Assembly (NCBI GenBank): GCA_030583865.1
Contig: CP129479.1
Location: 1,570,819 to 1,634,818 of the forward strand
DNA: 64,000 bases
DNA from: Thermodesulfobacteriota bacterium
GTDB taxonomy: Bacteria; Desulfobacterota; GWC2-55-46
Direction of reading: 5' to 3'
Position 1 is the stretch's first letter, and each line of letters opens with the position of its first letter. A program made the position numbers and the translations under genes. Positions 1 to 7,531 of this stretch are shown here, piece by piece. The notes under the pieces are model-generated. The model was not told the DNA's origin, did no database searches, and saw nothing but the letters and a program-made list of their open reading frames with translations.

Positions 1-32
1 ACGGGAAACTCCCAAAAAAAAGACTCCGGCAA

Positions 33-102
33 ACTGCTTAAAATCAGAGTTTACGCTCTTTTCCCGGCCTGACGCGGAGTCCGGGGAAAAGATCGTTTGC
101 CA
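33..102. repeat. Degenerate copy of dispersed repeat family A
   Basis: The stretch holds a decayed outer arm of family A: a GTTTGCC end preceded by the conserved block with GAGTCCGGGGAAAAGATC and a CCCGGCCTGACGC block. The inner AT-rich palindrome is missing. It lies directly downstream of the radical SAM gene on the minus strand. Better copies are at 4698-4839, 9340-9480, 40544-40685 and 49305-49449. Confidence 0.6.
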
Positions 103-1293
103 TCAATGCTCGTGCTCGGGGTCCTTGTCCACCACCCTGAGCTTCCTTCTGAGGGACGAAAGCCCCCAGGCGGTCTTCATGCCGAGCCTGGATTTGTAGA
201 AGCTGTCCATAAGGCCGCCTTTCGAGTCGTCGACAAGGTCCTTTATCTCCGCCGGGGTCGTGACCATGCTCAAGTCCCTCACCCAGTTGAGGTTGACTTT
301 CTTCTTCTTGATTGCCTTATACAGGTGCTTGTAGACCGGGAGTATTATCTCGGTCGTAAGCGGCTCTATCCGGAGGTCCTTCTCGGACGAGGGCCTGTAT
401 ATAGGGAGCACTGGCACAACGCCCATGTCGGTCAGGCAGTCTATGCCCATGCAGGTCGACCCGGGCGGCTCAAGCCCCACGATGAGGTGCGAGGCCACGG
501 TCCCGTTCGGGAATATCTTCGCCGCGTACCCGAGGGCCTCCATGTACCGTTTCCTCCCTATGAGGGCCGCCCTGCCGGGGCATATTATCTCGAAGAGCTC
601 CTTGTCGAATATCTCGAGGTTATAAAGGACCGAGTCGGCCCCGATGGCGTATGTCTCGTCTATCCAGCGGTTCTCCCTGGGCGGAAGGGCCTCCACCGCC
701 ACGAGGCAGTTGAAGTTCTTCTTTACGGCGGTTATGTATGGCTTGAGGAACTCTATCCCTCCGTCGTCGCCGGGGCTGAAGCCTATTGAAAGGTATATTA
801 TGCCGGAGGCCTTCTCCTTCAAGACCGCGCCGACCGTCTCTATTACCTCGTCGACCGTGTATACCCGGTCGGGCCCGCCTGCCACGTTGAAGTTCCCGGC
901 GCAGTACCTGCACTCGATGCTCCGGTTGAAGAAGTCGCACCGCTTTGAAGGCGTAACTACCGTGTAGCTCCCGTGCGAGGCTGCTATGTCCCGGAAGGGA
1001 ACTCCGGTGGAGGTGCTCCCGCCGCAGAAGGCCGGCTTCGGCACGAGCTTCACGGGGACCTCGCCCTTGCCGTCGGTTATGAAGTAATCCTCCCCCGACC
1101 GCCTTATGGTGTAAGGCGAGTTCCTGGTGAAGACCTCCCTGCACGGTATGTTCACCAGCGTGTCCCTCGGGAGGAGTATGTCAATGCCCGAGGAGCCGCA
1201 CGCCCACGCCTGGACCACGGGGTCTTCTATCCTTATCCCCCGGAGCATGAGGTCGATCTTCAGGGAAGCCGGCTTATCTATGTACTTTCCCAT
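103..1293 (-). CDS. Radical SAM protein with unusual C-x8-C-x2-C motif
   Basis: 396 residues. The likely 4Fe-4S site is C119-x8-C128-x2-C131 in a CDFFNRSIECRYC context, followed by a TIM-barrel-like body with GFSPGDDGG and HLIVGLEPPG segments typical of radical SAM proteins. The spacing differs from the canonical CX3CX2C. It is the last gene of the minus-strand unit after a MoeB/ThiF-type adenylase, with 28 bases between them, so it probably works with the sulfur-carrier/cysteine system. The substrate is unknown and I do not assign a reaction. Being radical SAM is an inference from the Cys cluster and overall pattern; it should be checked with a structure prediction. The ATG at 1293 has only a weak ribosome binding site. 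Confidence 0.72.
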   Translation of the reverse strand: MGKYIDKPASLKIDLMLRGIRIEDPVVQAWACGSSGIDILLPRDTLVNIPCREVFTRNSPYTIRRSGEDYFITDGKGEVPVKLVPKPAFCGGSTSTGVPFRDIAASHGSYTVVTPSKRCDFFNRSIECRYCAGNFNVAGGPDRVYTVDEVIETVGAVLKEKASGIIYLSIGFSPGDDGGIEFLKPYITAVKKNFNCLVAVEALPPRENRWIDETYAIGADSVLYNLEIFDKELFEIICPGRAALIGRKRYMEALGYAAKIFPNGTVASHLIVGLEPPGSTCMGIDCLTDMGVVPVLPIYRPSSEKDLRIEPLTTEIILPVYKHLYKAIKKKKVNLNWVRDLSMVTTPAEIKDLVDDSKGGLMDSFYKSRLGMKTAWGLSSLRRKLRVVDKDPEHEH

Positions 1294-1321
1294 TCACAAT
1301 CCGATCTCGGGACAAAAGCCG

Positions 1322-2146
1322 CTACTTCTCGCAGGTAACCGGCCTGAGCTCGCAGGCCTCTTCCTGGTAGGCCTTTAGCGTCGTTATTGTCGGCCGCTCC
1401 CCGCAGAGCGCGCACTCAGGGTCCTTCCTGACCTTTACCTTCCTGAAGGTCATCTTGAGGGCGTCGAATACCATGAGGTGCCCCTCAAGGGGGTCGCCTA
1501 TGCCGAGGAGGAGCTTGATGGCCTCTACGGCCTGAAGGACCCCTATTACGCCGGCGAGCGCCCCCAGCACCCCCGCTTCCTGGCAGCTCGGAACCAGCCC
1601 TTTTGGCGGCGGCTCGGGGTAGAGGCACCTGTAGCACGGGAAGCCCTTTGCGGGGTGGAAGACCGAGACCTGGCCGTCGAACCTGAACATCGAGCCCGAT
1701 ACGAGCGGCTTCTCCTCGAAGAAGCAGGCGTCGTTCATGAGGAACCTTGTCGGGAAGTTGTCGCTCCCGTCAAGGACGACGTCGTATTCCCTGATTATCT
1801 CCCGGATATTATCCTCCGTAAGGCGGCCGTGAAACGGCAGGACATTGACGTCCGGGTTCAGCTTCCCTATGGTCTCCTTCGCCGAATGGACCTTGGGCTT
1901 TCCTATGCGCTCGGTATTATGTATGACCTGGCGCTGCAGGTTGCTCAGGTCCACGCAGTCCCCGTCGGCCATGCCGATGGTACCCACGCCGGCGGCAGCG
2001 AGGTAAAGGAGGGCCGGGGAGCCCAGGCCGCCTGCGCCGAGGACAAAGACCCGGCTCTTAAGTAGCTTCGCCTGCCCCCTGCCTCCGACCTCCGGGAGTA
2101 TGATGTGCCTTGAGTATCTTTCTATCTGTTCCTCGTTGAAATCCAT
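1322..2146 (-). CDS. MoeB/ThiF-family adenylyltransferase for a sulfur carrier protein
   Basis: 274 residues from the ATG at 2146; an upstream extension of eight residues is open but a ribosome binding site (GGAGG, 12 bases upstream) favours this start. The nucleotide-binding loop VLGAGGLGSPALLYLAAAG lies near residue 35-53, the DGDCVDLSNLQRQ acceptor segment follows, and PSCQEAGVLG carries the candidate catalytic Cys. Zn-binding pairs CYRC and CALC are present. Family members adenylate the C-terminal Gly of MoaD/ThiS/CysO-type proteins before thiocarboxylate formation. No rhodanese domain is fused, so sulfur must come from another protein, plausibly via TusA. Neighbours (JAMM peptidase, CysM, carrier) support a role in carrier activation for cysteine or homocysteine synthesis, as MoeZ does in Mycobacterium. 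Confidence 0.9.
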   Translation of the reverse strand: MDFNEEQIERYSRHIILPEVGGRGQAKLLKSRVFVLGAGGLGSPALLYLAAAGVGTIGMADGDCVDLSNLQRQVIHNTERIGKPKVHSAKETIGKLNPDVNVLPFHGRLTEDNIREIIREYDVVLDGSDNFPTRFLMNDACFFEEKPLVSGSMFRFDGQVSVFHPAKGFPCYRCLYPEPPPKGLVPSCQEAGVLGALAGVIGVLQAVEAIKLLLGIGDPLEGHLMVFDALKMTFRKVKVRKDPECALCGERPTITTLKAYQEEACELRPVTCEK

Positions 2147-2190
2147 CTTCCGGAAACTCCTCCTCTGCAATGTCCGTAATGGCCTAATGC

Positions 2191-2209
2191 AAAAAAACCC
2201 CTCGCGGGG
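2191..2209 (-). terminator. Intrinsic terminator between mec and moeB-like genes
   Basis: On the minus strand CCCC-GCGA-GGGG is followed by seven T. It sits between the JAMM peptidase gene and the adenylase gene, so the last two genes of the unit are either reached by read-through or have their own promoter. Confidence 0.6.
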
Positions 2210-2302
2210 CAGAAGCGCCTTTTTAAGCGGGCGGCTCGATTATTTCTTTCAGAAAGGACGGTTCATTCAGGGCTCGTCAGGAAAAAGGCCAGAAACGACT
2301 GA

Positions 2303-2330
2303 CGCGGCGGCGGGAATCGAACCCTCGTCC
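2303..2330 (-). other. Fragment resembling the 3' end of tmRNA (possible att scar)
   Basis: Read on the minus strand, the segment contains GGACGAGGGTTCGATTCC followed by CGCCGCC, which matches the T-arm and acceptor end typical of ssrA (tmRNA) apart from one stem mismatch (A for C). The usual TCCACCA tail and all upstream tmRNA parts are missing. It lies in a 195-base non-coding gap. The resemblance is by eye; it may be a leftover attachment site of an integrated element or chance. Confidence 0.4.
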
Positions 2331-2341
2331 GGCCCCGGCCG

Positions 2342-2797
2342 CTAGCCTTTCTCGTTTATCTTGATGCTCTCTTCCTTGAATGGCCCTTTCTCGTCCTCGA
2401 TCATCCAGCTCCTTACCGATACGTCCTTGCCGCCCTTGACGGATATGATGAAATACGAATAGCCCGGCTGACCCCACTCCCTGTCGGTCGGCGAGGGCTT
2501 GTCAGGGTGGTCCGGGTGGGAATGGTAGAAACCCATCACGTCCATGCCCTGGGTCCTTGCTATCTTGTCTATGAGGTTCAGCTCCTTGGGGTCTATGATA
2601 TACCTGTCATGGGCGCGCTCGGTATTGACGTTAGACGCCCTCTGCGCCTCGAATATCCTCCGGGCCGTGTAAGTGGTCCCAACCAGCACACCGCAGCACT
2701 CGTGCGGGTAGGATTCCTTGGCGTGGTTTATTATCTCGTCGTAGGCGGACCTGGATATATGGATTACGCTCTTCCCTATGCCGAGGAACGAAAGCAC
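2342..2797 (-). CDS. JAMM/MPN+ metallopeptidase (Mec+/QbsD type)
   Basis: 151 residues, GTG start at 2797 with an AGGAG ribosome binding site about nine bases upstream. The JAMM zinc motif HxH-x7-S-x2-D is exact in HSHPDHPDKPSPTD near residues 92-105, and the upstream Glu context HECCGVLVG is present. In Mycobacterium, Mec+ hydrolyses the CysO-cysteine adduct to free cysteine; in the thioquinolobactin system QbsD trims two residues from the carrier QbsE to expose GG. Here the carrier encoded in the same locus ends GG-Ala-Leu, so this peptidase could do one or both jobs. It is directly downstream of cysM (66 bases). Confidence 0.9.
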   Translation of the reverse strand: MLSFLGIGKSVIHISRSAYDEIINHAKESYPHECCGVLVGTTYTARRIFEAQRASNVNTERAHDRYIIDPKELNLIDKIARTQGMDVMGFYHSHPDHPDKPSPTDREWGQPGYSYFIISVKGGKDVSVRSWMIEDEKGPFKEESIKINEKG

Positions 2798-2863
2798 TTA
2801 AGTTTCTCCTTTAAGTATTTACTCTAACCACTTTAAAATCAAGCGATTTTAGACCTACTACAT

Positions 2864-3817
2864 TCAGGCTTCCCATAGCCGAGTGGAAAGGTACTTGTCC
2901 CCGCCGTCCGGGAAGATGGCGACCACAACGCCTTTCTTAAGCTTCCTGGCGACCTCCATCGCTCCCCATAACGCCGCGCCCGATGACTGGCCGACGAGCA
3001 AGCCCTCTTCCCTCGCGAGCCTCTTTGCCATATCGTAAGACTCTTCCGTCGGGGCCGGGATCTTCTCGTCGAGCTCTTCCTCGTGGTATATGCCCGGCAC
3101 TATCGAGGAGGCCATGTGCTTCAGGCCTTCAAGGCCGTGGAACGGGGTAGACGGCTCTACGGCTATGACCCTTATGTCCTTGCTGTACTCCTTGAGCCTT
3201 CTGCCTGTCCCCATGACAGTCCCGCCCGTGCCGATGGAGGCGACGAAATGGGTTACTCGGCCGCCGGTCTGCTCGTATATCTCGACACCCGTTCCGTTGA
3301 AATGCGCGAGCGGGTTCGAGGGGTTATTGTACTGGTCGAGCTTGCAGTACTTCTCGGGGTCGTCCACATAGAGCTTCCAGGCGAGCCTTATCGCGCCGTC
3401 AGAGCCTTCGAGCGGGTTGGAGAAGATGACCTTGGCCCCGAAGGCGTGGAGTATCTTCTTTCTCTCCTCGCTCACGTTGGCAGGCACGACCAGCTCGACC
3501 TTGTAGCCCTTCACGGCCCCTATCCAGGCATAGGCTATGCCGGTATTCCCCGAGGTAGAGTCGAGGATGACCTTGTCTTTCGTAAGCCTGCCGCTCGCCT
3601 CTGCGTCCTCAATCATGTTAAGGGCGGCCCTGTCCTTTACCGAGCCGCCGGGGTTGTAGCCCTCGAGTTTCGCGTATACCTCCACCTCGGTAGGAAGGTC
3701 CCTGGCGATATTGTTGATTTTTACAAGGGGGGTGTTGCCGACCAGGTCAAGAACCGAGTTTTTTGCCATGGAGAAAGCCTTTTCCGGCAGCGCTTCCAGA
3801 AGCCGTTGTCCTCTCAT
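2864..3817 (-). CDS. cysM: PLP-dependent cysteine synthase (CysM-like)
   Basis: 317 residues. The PLP lysine is in NPGGSVKDRAA, the substrate-binding STSGNTG loop follows, and GTGGT and QSSGAA phosphate/pyridine contacts are present, all typical of the beta-family O-acetylserine/O-phosphoserine sulfhydrylases. The ATG at 3817 has a strong GGAGG eight bases upstream; an internal ATG at 3769 aligns better with most family members but has a poorer site. With a sulfur carrier and JAMM peptidase adjacent, it is expected to use protein-thiocarboxylate as sulfur donor like mycobacterial CysM; this is inference. Cystathionine beta-synthase-like activity cannot be excluded. A dedicated promoter/operator precedes it. 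Confidence 0.9.
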   Translation of the reverse strand: MRGQRLLEALPEKAFSMAKNSVLDLVGNTPLVKINNIARDLPTEVEVYAKLEGYNPGGSVKDRAALNMIEDAEASGRLTKDKVILDSTSGNTGIAYAWIGAVKGYKVELVVPANVSEERKKILHAFGAKVIFSNPLEGSDGAIRLAWKLYVDDPEKYCKLDQYNNPSNPLAHFNGTGVEIYEQTGGRVTHFVASIGTGGTVMGTGRRLKEYSKDIRVIAVEPSTPFHGLEGLKHMASSIVPGIYHEEELDEKIPAPTEESYDMAKRLAREEGLLVGQSSGAALWGAMEVARKLKKGVVVAIFPDGGDKYLSTRLWEA

Positions 3818-3876
3818 TGCCTATACCTCCCCAAACGGGGTGAAATTCCGCTCAAATGGACCGGTACTGACCGCGG

Positions 3877-3928
3877 TTAATACCTTAGTAAGCTTCTCAA
3901 GTTTATAATACCTTAGTATATTTGTCAA
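3877..3928 (-). promoter_or_regulatory. Promoter and duplicated operator of the cysM unit
   Basis: On the minus strand a TTGACA box (3923-3928) is followed by TATAAA (3902-3907, spacer 15) or TAAACT (spacer 17). An exact 13-base direct repeat, TAATACCTTAGTA on the plus strand, occurs at 3878-3890 and 3906-3918, 28 bases apart; its core ATAC-CTTAG-TAT is roughly palindromic. The upstream copy overlaps the promoter spacer and the other lies downstream of the -10 box, so binding would repress. The binder is not known; an Rrf2-type (CymR/IscR-like) regulator is one guess. Confidence 0.6.
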
Positions 3929-3973
3929 CATATTTGGGCCGGCAAACCTTGAAAAAAAACCATATTGGAGCAC

Positions 3974-4001
3974 AAAAAAACCCCGTCCTCATGGGGCGGG
4001 G
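3974..4001 (-). terminator. Intrinsic terminator after the riboswitch-controlled operon
   Basis: On the minus strand a CCCCGCCCC...GGACGGGG hairpin is followed by seven T. It ends the thrC-to-NIL transcript before the cysM promoter, dividing the locus into two transcription units. The stretch 4002-4147 shows nothing else recognisable. Confidence 0.75.
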
Positions 4002-4147
4002 TTCAGGTTTTTTTATCCGTTCAGGCTCGCCGATGAGACCGGGCCGGCCAAGTCCAGGGGAAAGGCCGGGGCCCTTTATAATCGTCTGGGAAATCCTCGT
4101 TTTATATCCTGCGGCCCTCCTGATACCTGGACCTTATTCCGGAACGG

Positions 4148-4384
4148 TCATTCGATGATATCGAGCTCTATGGGCTCGACCTTCACGCCCATCTCGATCA
4201 GATACTGTATCGCCTTTTCTATCTCCTCCGGCTCACCTTCGAGCTCGAGCGCGACAAGGCCTATCTTGTCGGACACCGTCGCCTGCCTGATGTTCGTCAC
4301 CACCTCGAACTTCCTGCCGACATGGTAAAGCAGGGGCTCCTTTACCTGCTCCTTGGGATAGGTGAGATAGACCCTCTTTTTCAA
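4148..4384 (-). CDS. Small NIL-domain protein
   Basis: 78 residues, matching a stand-alone NIL domain: MKKRVYLTYP start, then an amphipathic ferredoxin-like fold ending EMGVKVEPIEL. NIL domains occur at the C-terminus of methionine ABC transporter ATPases and next to homocysteine-synthesis proteins in methanogens and other anaerobes. The TTG start overlaps the carrier gene's stop codon in a TTGA, so the two are translationally coupled. Together with the upstream SAM riboswitch this argues for a role in sulfur amino acid synthesis or its sensing. Exact function is unknown. Confidence 0.85.
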   Translation of the reverse strand: MKKRVYLTYPKEQVKEPLLYHVGRKFEVVTNIRQATVSDKIGLVALELEGEPEEIEKAIQYLIEMGVKVEPIELDIIE

Positions 4385-4662
4385 AGCGCGCCTCCGGCGA
4401 TGGCTGGGATTATGGAGAGCTCGTCGTTTTCCTTGAGCCTGGTGTCCATGTTCTCCTTGAACCTGATGTCCTCGTCGTTCAGGTAGATGTTCACGAACCT
4501 CCTGAGCTTGCCGTCCTCCTCGCAGATCCTTTCCTTGAGGCCCGGGTAGTTCCTTTCCAGGTCCTCGATTATCTCTGCGACGTTCGCGCCGCTTGCGCCG
4601 ACTTCATCCGAGCCGTTGGTGAGCTTCCTGAGCGGGGTCGGTATCCTGACCTTGATTACCAT
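4381..4662 (-). CDS. ThiS/MoaD/CysO-type sulfur carrier with C-terminal GG-AL
   Basis: 93 residues from the ATG at 4662 (MVIKVRIPTPLRKLT). The beta-grasp layout, FVNIYLNDEDIRF strand and C-terminal SIIPAIAGG motif match CysO/MoaD-type sulfur carriers. Unusually two residues, Ala-Leu, follow the diglycine, so the protein must be trimmed before its Gly carboxylate can be adenylated and thiocarboxylated; a JAMM peptidase is encoded 1.6 kb downstream. An upstream in-frame extension to 4761 is open but runs into a family A repeat and is not real. HcyS of Wolinella (methionine) and CysO of Mycobacterium (cysteine) are the nearest functional models. Confidence 0.9.
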   Translation of the reverse strand: MVIKVRIPTPLRKLTNGSDEVGASGANVAEIIEDLERNYPGLKERICEEDGKLRRFVNIYLNDEDIRFKENMDTRLKENDELSIIPAIAGGAL

Positions 4663-4697
4663 ATTCTCTAATCCTCCTATCGGAATTCCTTGCTGTA

Positions 4698-4839
4698 GAC
4701 AACCTCTAAAAATTAATCTTTTCCCCGGACTCTGTGTCAGGCCTGGAATAAAAATACTCACATATTCGCATATATGCTCCGCTTTTTATTCCCGGCCTTC
4801 CTTGATTGCGGGAAAAATCTCGAATTTTTAGCGGTTGCC
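4698..4839. repeat. MITE-like repeat family A, copy within the sulfur operon
   Basis: About 142 bp with inverted ends (CAACCTCTAAAAATT on the left; TTTTTAGCGGTTGCC on the right) and an inner palindrome around GCATATATGCTCCGCTTTTT. It lies between tusA and the carrier gene within the riboswitch operon, so it is transcribed and could fold as an RNA hairpin. No TSD is evident. Confidence 0.8.
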
Positions 4840-4902
4840 ATTGGCTTCCCGCTTTAGCGTCCAGAGAGAGGACGGCTGCGGCTTCCGGAAAGACCCGCCC
4901 GG

Positions 4903-5139
4903 TCAGCCCTTCTCGACCTTGAGCCTGAAGAAGTCCCCTTCCTTCTTGACTTCGATTATCCTGTGGCCCTCTTCCTTGATGGACTTGGGCACGTTCTGTA
5001 TGGGCTCGCCGGAATCGAGTATGACTTCCAGCACCTCGCCCGGGCTCATCATCTCGAGCTTGAGCTTCGTCTTCACGAAATTTATGGGGCACATGACGCC
5101 CCGGAGGTCTAATGTAGCATGCGTGCCTGATTCGCTCAT
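4903..5139 (-). CDS. tusA: TusA/SirA-family sulfur relay protein
   Basis: 78 residues. The conserved Cys-Pro in LDLRGVMCPINFVKTK near residue 20 is the persulfide-carrying motif of TusA-type proteins, followed by the usual two-layer alpha/beta sandwich. It is eight bases downstream of the sulfite-reductase-like gene and probably hands sulfane sulfur or sulfide from that enzyme to the carrier protein or its activating enzyme. TusA in enterobacteria serves tRNA thiolation; context here points to amino acid synthesis. Confidence 0.92.
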   Translation of the reverse strand: MSESGTHATLDLRGVMCPINFVKTKLKLEMMSPGEVLEVILDSGEPIQNVPKSIKEEGHRIIEVKKEGDFFRLKVEKG

Positions 5140-5147
5140 AATCGTCC

Positions 5148-6098
5148 CTATGCCTTTACGGTCTCGTTATTCCGGAAGACCGGCTCCATGAACTTGAGGT
5201 AATTATCGAGCCCCACCCTCTTAAGGGTGTTGCCGATCCTTTCGCCCCTCTTGCCGTTGGCGTTGTACCACTCTATGGTGAGCCTTATGGCGTCGGCGAC
5301 CTTCTCATCCGGCAGGAAGCTGCACACCTCGACCGCCTCCATCGGGTGCCTTCCGTGCTTGCCGCCTATCCTCACTATGTGGCCGTACCTCTTGGGCCTC
5401 CAGGCCTCCGTGGGGCACGCCCTGATGCAGTCGCCGCACCAGATGCACTTCAACGGGTCGAATATGGGCTTTCCGGTGTCCGGGTCGGACTCTATCGCCC
5501 CTTCCTTGCAGGCCTCCGAGCAGATGGTGCAGCCGGTGCAGGCTTCCTCTTCCCATTTCGGGTCGACCACGCCCTGGAAGCCCAGGTCCATCTCCTTGGT
5601 CCTGGCGCAGTCTATGGGGCAGCCCGAAAAAGAGGTCTTGAACTTGTGCGGGGTCGGCGTGCCGAAGAATGTCTGATCGACCATCTCGGCCATCTTCTGC
5701 GTGTCCGTAAGGCCGTTCGGGTTGTATTCGCACCCGCCGCAGGCCGTAGGGACCCTGACCCTCGGGCCGCAGGAGGCGACCTTCTGCCCTATTTTCTCAA
5801 GCTCCGCGACTATCGCGTTGAACTCCTTGTAGTCAACATAGAGTATCTCAAGGGACTGGCGGAAGCTGAAGTGGACTACGCCCTTTTTGCTGTACTTGTG
5901 GGCTATCTTAGATATCTCTATTAGCTTTTCGGTGGTGAGCTTGCCGCCCGGGCAGCGCAGGCGCACCGTGAAAAGGTCCTTCTGTCTCTGCTTTATGAAG
6001 CCGCCGGACTTAAGGTCGTTAAAGTCCATCTTCTGCTCGGCGCCTTCGAGGTTAACGGTAACCTTGGTTGTCTTATCCTGAATGAAATGGTCGGTCAT
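5148..6098 (-). CDS. Small siroheme/4Fe-4S sulfite reductase-like protein
   Basis: 316 residues. An N-terminal ferredoxin-like half-domain (residues 30-105) precedes the cluster-siroheme region with C110, C120, C123 and a clear SGCPIDCART (C160-x3-C164). Two ferredoxin motifs, CTGCTICSEACKEG and CIWCGDCIRACPTE, follow near residues 188-230. This is the size and order of anaerobic sulfite reductase subunit C (AsrC) and related assimilatory enzymes, far shorter than CysI. The CX2C spacing at C120-C123 departs from the usual CX5C, so the siroheme ligand set needs checking. No AsrA/AsrB partner is adjacent. It most likely supplies sulfide for TusA and the carrier. Confidence 0.85.
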   Translation of the reverse strand: MTDHFIQDKTTKVTVNLEGAEQKMDFNDLKSGGFIKQRQKDLFTVRLRCPGGKLTTEKLIEISKIAHKYSKKGVVHFSFRQSLEILYVDYKEFNAIVAELEKIGQKVASCGPRVRVPTACGGCEYNPNGLTDTQKMAEMVDQTFFGTPTPHKFKTSFSGCPIDCARTKEMDLGFQGVVDPKWEEEACTGCTICSEACKEGAIESDPDTGKPIFDPLKCIWCGDCIRACPTEAWRPKRYGHIVRIGGKHGRHPMEAVEVCSFLPDEKVADAIRLTIEWYNANGKRGERIGNTLKRVGLDNYLKFMEPVFRNNETVKA

Positions 6099-6229
6099 GA
6101 CTGTTAAAGGATATCTCCCTTCATTTGGTGTAAAGGCTTTATTGACACCGGCCTTTGCCCAAGGCGCGCGCCCGGGCCGAACAGGTACTATGATAGCAGA
6201 AAAAACACGGGAAATAAAAGCGAAAAATC

Positions 6230-7483
6230 CTATGCCTTTACGGCGTATTCCCTGCCCCCGGCCTTTACGAGGTCGTCAAACTCCTGAAGTTTGGCGTTGA
6301 TGACCGTGGGCTCCTTGAGCTTGCCGTAGAGGGCCTCCTGGGTCTTAAGCCCGTTCCCGGTTATAGAGACGACTATGGATTCGTCCCTCGGGATCCTGCC
6401 GGACTCGATAAGCTTCTTCGCGGCCCCGAGCGTCACGCCACCGGCGGTCTCCGCGAATATGCCCTCTGTCTCGGCAAGGAGCTTCATGGCCTCTATTATC
6501 TCCTCGTCGGTCACGTTCTCGCCCCAGCCGCCGGTTTCCCTCATGACCCTGGCCGAGTAGTAGCCGTCGGCTGGGTTTCCGATAGCCAGCGACTTGGCTA
6601 TGGTATTGGGGCGGACCGGGCGGATTAGCTCGCTCCCCTCCTTTACGGCGTTGACTATAGGCGAGCACCCTGCGGCCTGGGCTCCGTATATCTTCGCAGT
6701 GTTATCGGGGATGAGGCCCAGGGTATGGAACTCCTTGAAGGCCTTGTGTATCTTGGTTATGAGAGATCCGCCCGCCATCGGCACCACAACGTGCCTCGGG
6801 GTCTTCCAGCCGAGCTGCTCGGCTATCTCGTAGCCGAATGTCTTCGAGCCCTCGGCGTAGTATGGCCTTATGTTGATGTTAACAAAGGCCCAGCCGTATT
6901 TGCCGGCAATTTCGCTGCAGAGCCTGTTGACCTCGTCGTAGGTGCCTTTTATGCTGACGACGGTCGCGCCGTATACGAGCGTGCCGAGTATCTTGGTCTG
7001 CTCGAGGTCGTAGGGGATGAAGACGAAGCTCTCCATGCCGCAGGCCGCGGCGTTTGCGGCGACCGAATTCGCGAGGTTCCCTGTAGAGGCGCAGGAGGCC
7101 ACCGTGAAGCCCAGCTCCCTTGCCCTCGAAAGCGCTACCGAAACCACCCTGTCCTTGAACGAGAGGGTGGGGAAGTTCACCGCGTCGTTCTTTATGTAGA
7201 GCTCCTTTACTCCGAGCGCCTTCGCGAGGTTCGTCGCGCGCACGAGCGGAGTGTACCCGACCTGGCCGCCGACCGTCGGCTCGCCCTCGATCGGGAGGAG
7301 TTCCTTATACCGCCACATGTTCGGGGCGCGCCCCTCTATCGCTTCCCTGGTGAGGACGCCCTTCATCCTGTCGTATTCGTACACGACCTCGAGCGGCCCG
7401 AAGCACAACTCGCAGACGTGGAGCGCCTCTTTGGGGTACTCCTTCCCGCACTCCCTGCATTTCAACGCCTTCATATAGCTCAT
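6230..7483 (-). CDS. thrC: Threonine synthase family PLP enzyme, SAM-riboswitch controlled
   Basis: 417 residues. An N-terminal Zn-ribbon-like segment (CRECGKEY...CELC, residues 9-27) is followed by the fold-type II PLP domain with lysine in TLSFKDRVV, the CASTGNLANS loop and the VSITGNGLKT segment. By sequence it is a threonine synthase, acting on O-phosphohomoserine. However it is the first gene behind a SAM-I riboswitch and heads an operon of sulfur-transfer genes, which is odd for threonine formation. It may instead, or also, add sulfur from the carrier thiocarboxylate to O-phosphohomoserine to give homocysteine. That is inference only. The start has GGAGGG upstream (TTTAAAGGAGGG). A 131-base gap separates it from the reductase gene. 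Confidence 0.88.
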   Translation of the reverse strand: MSYMKALKCRECGKEYPKEALHVCELCFGPLEVVYEYDRMKGVLTREAIEGRAPNMWRYKELLPIEGEPTVGGQVGYTPLVRATNLAKALGVKELYIKNDAVNFPTLSFKDRVVSVALSRARELGFTVASCASTGNLANSVAANAAACGMESFVFIPYDLEQTKILGTLVYGATVVSIKGTYDEVNRLCSEIAGKYGWAFVNINIRPYYAEGSKTFGYEIAEQLGWKTPRHVVVPMAGGSLITKIHKAFKEFHTLGLIPDNTAKIYGAQAAGCSPIVNAVKEGSELIRPVRPNTIAKSLAIGNPADGYYSARVMRETGGWGENVTDEEIIEAMKLLAETEGIFAETAGGVTLGAAKKLIESGRIPRDESIVVSITGNGLKTQEALYGKLKEPTVINAKLQEFDDLVKAGGREYAVKA

Positions 7484-7531
7484 TGGTACCCTCCTTTAAA
7501 CTCCATGCGAGCGGTTCGATTTGAACGGGCC

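Noticed and set aside
4663..4761. In-frame N-terminal extension of the sulfur carrier
   Set aside because: The extension runs through a family A repeat and adds 33 residues with no family match; the ATG at 4662 aligns with MoaD/ThiS starts.
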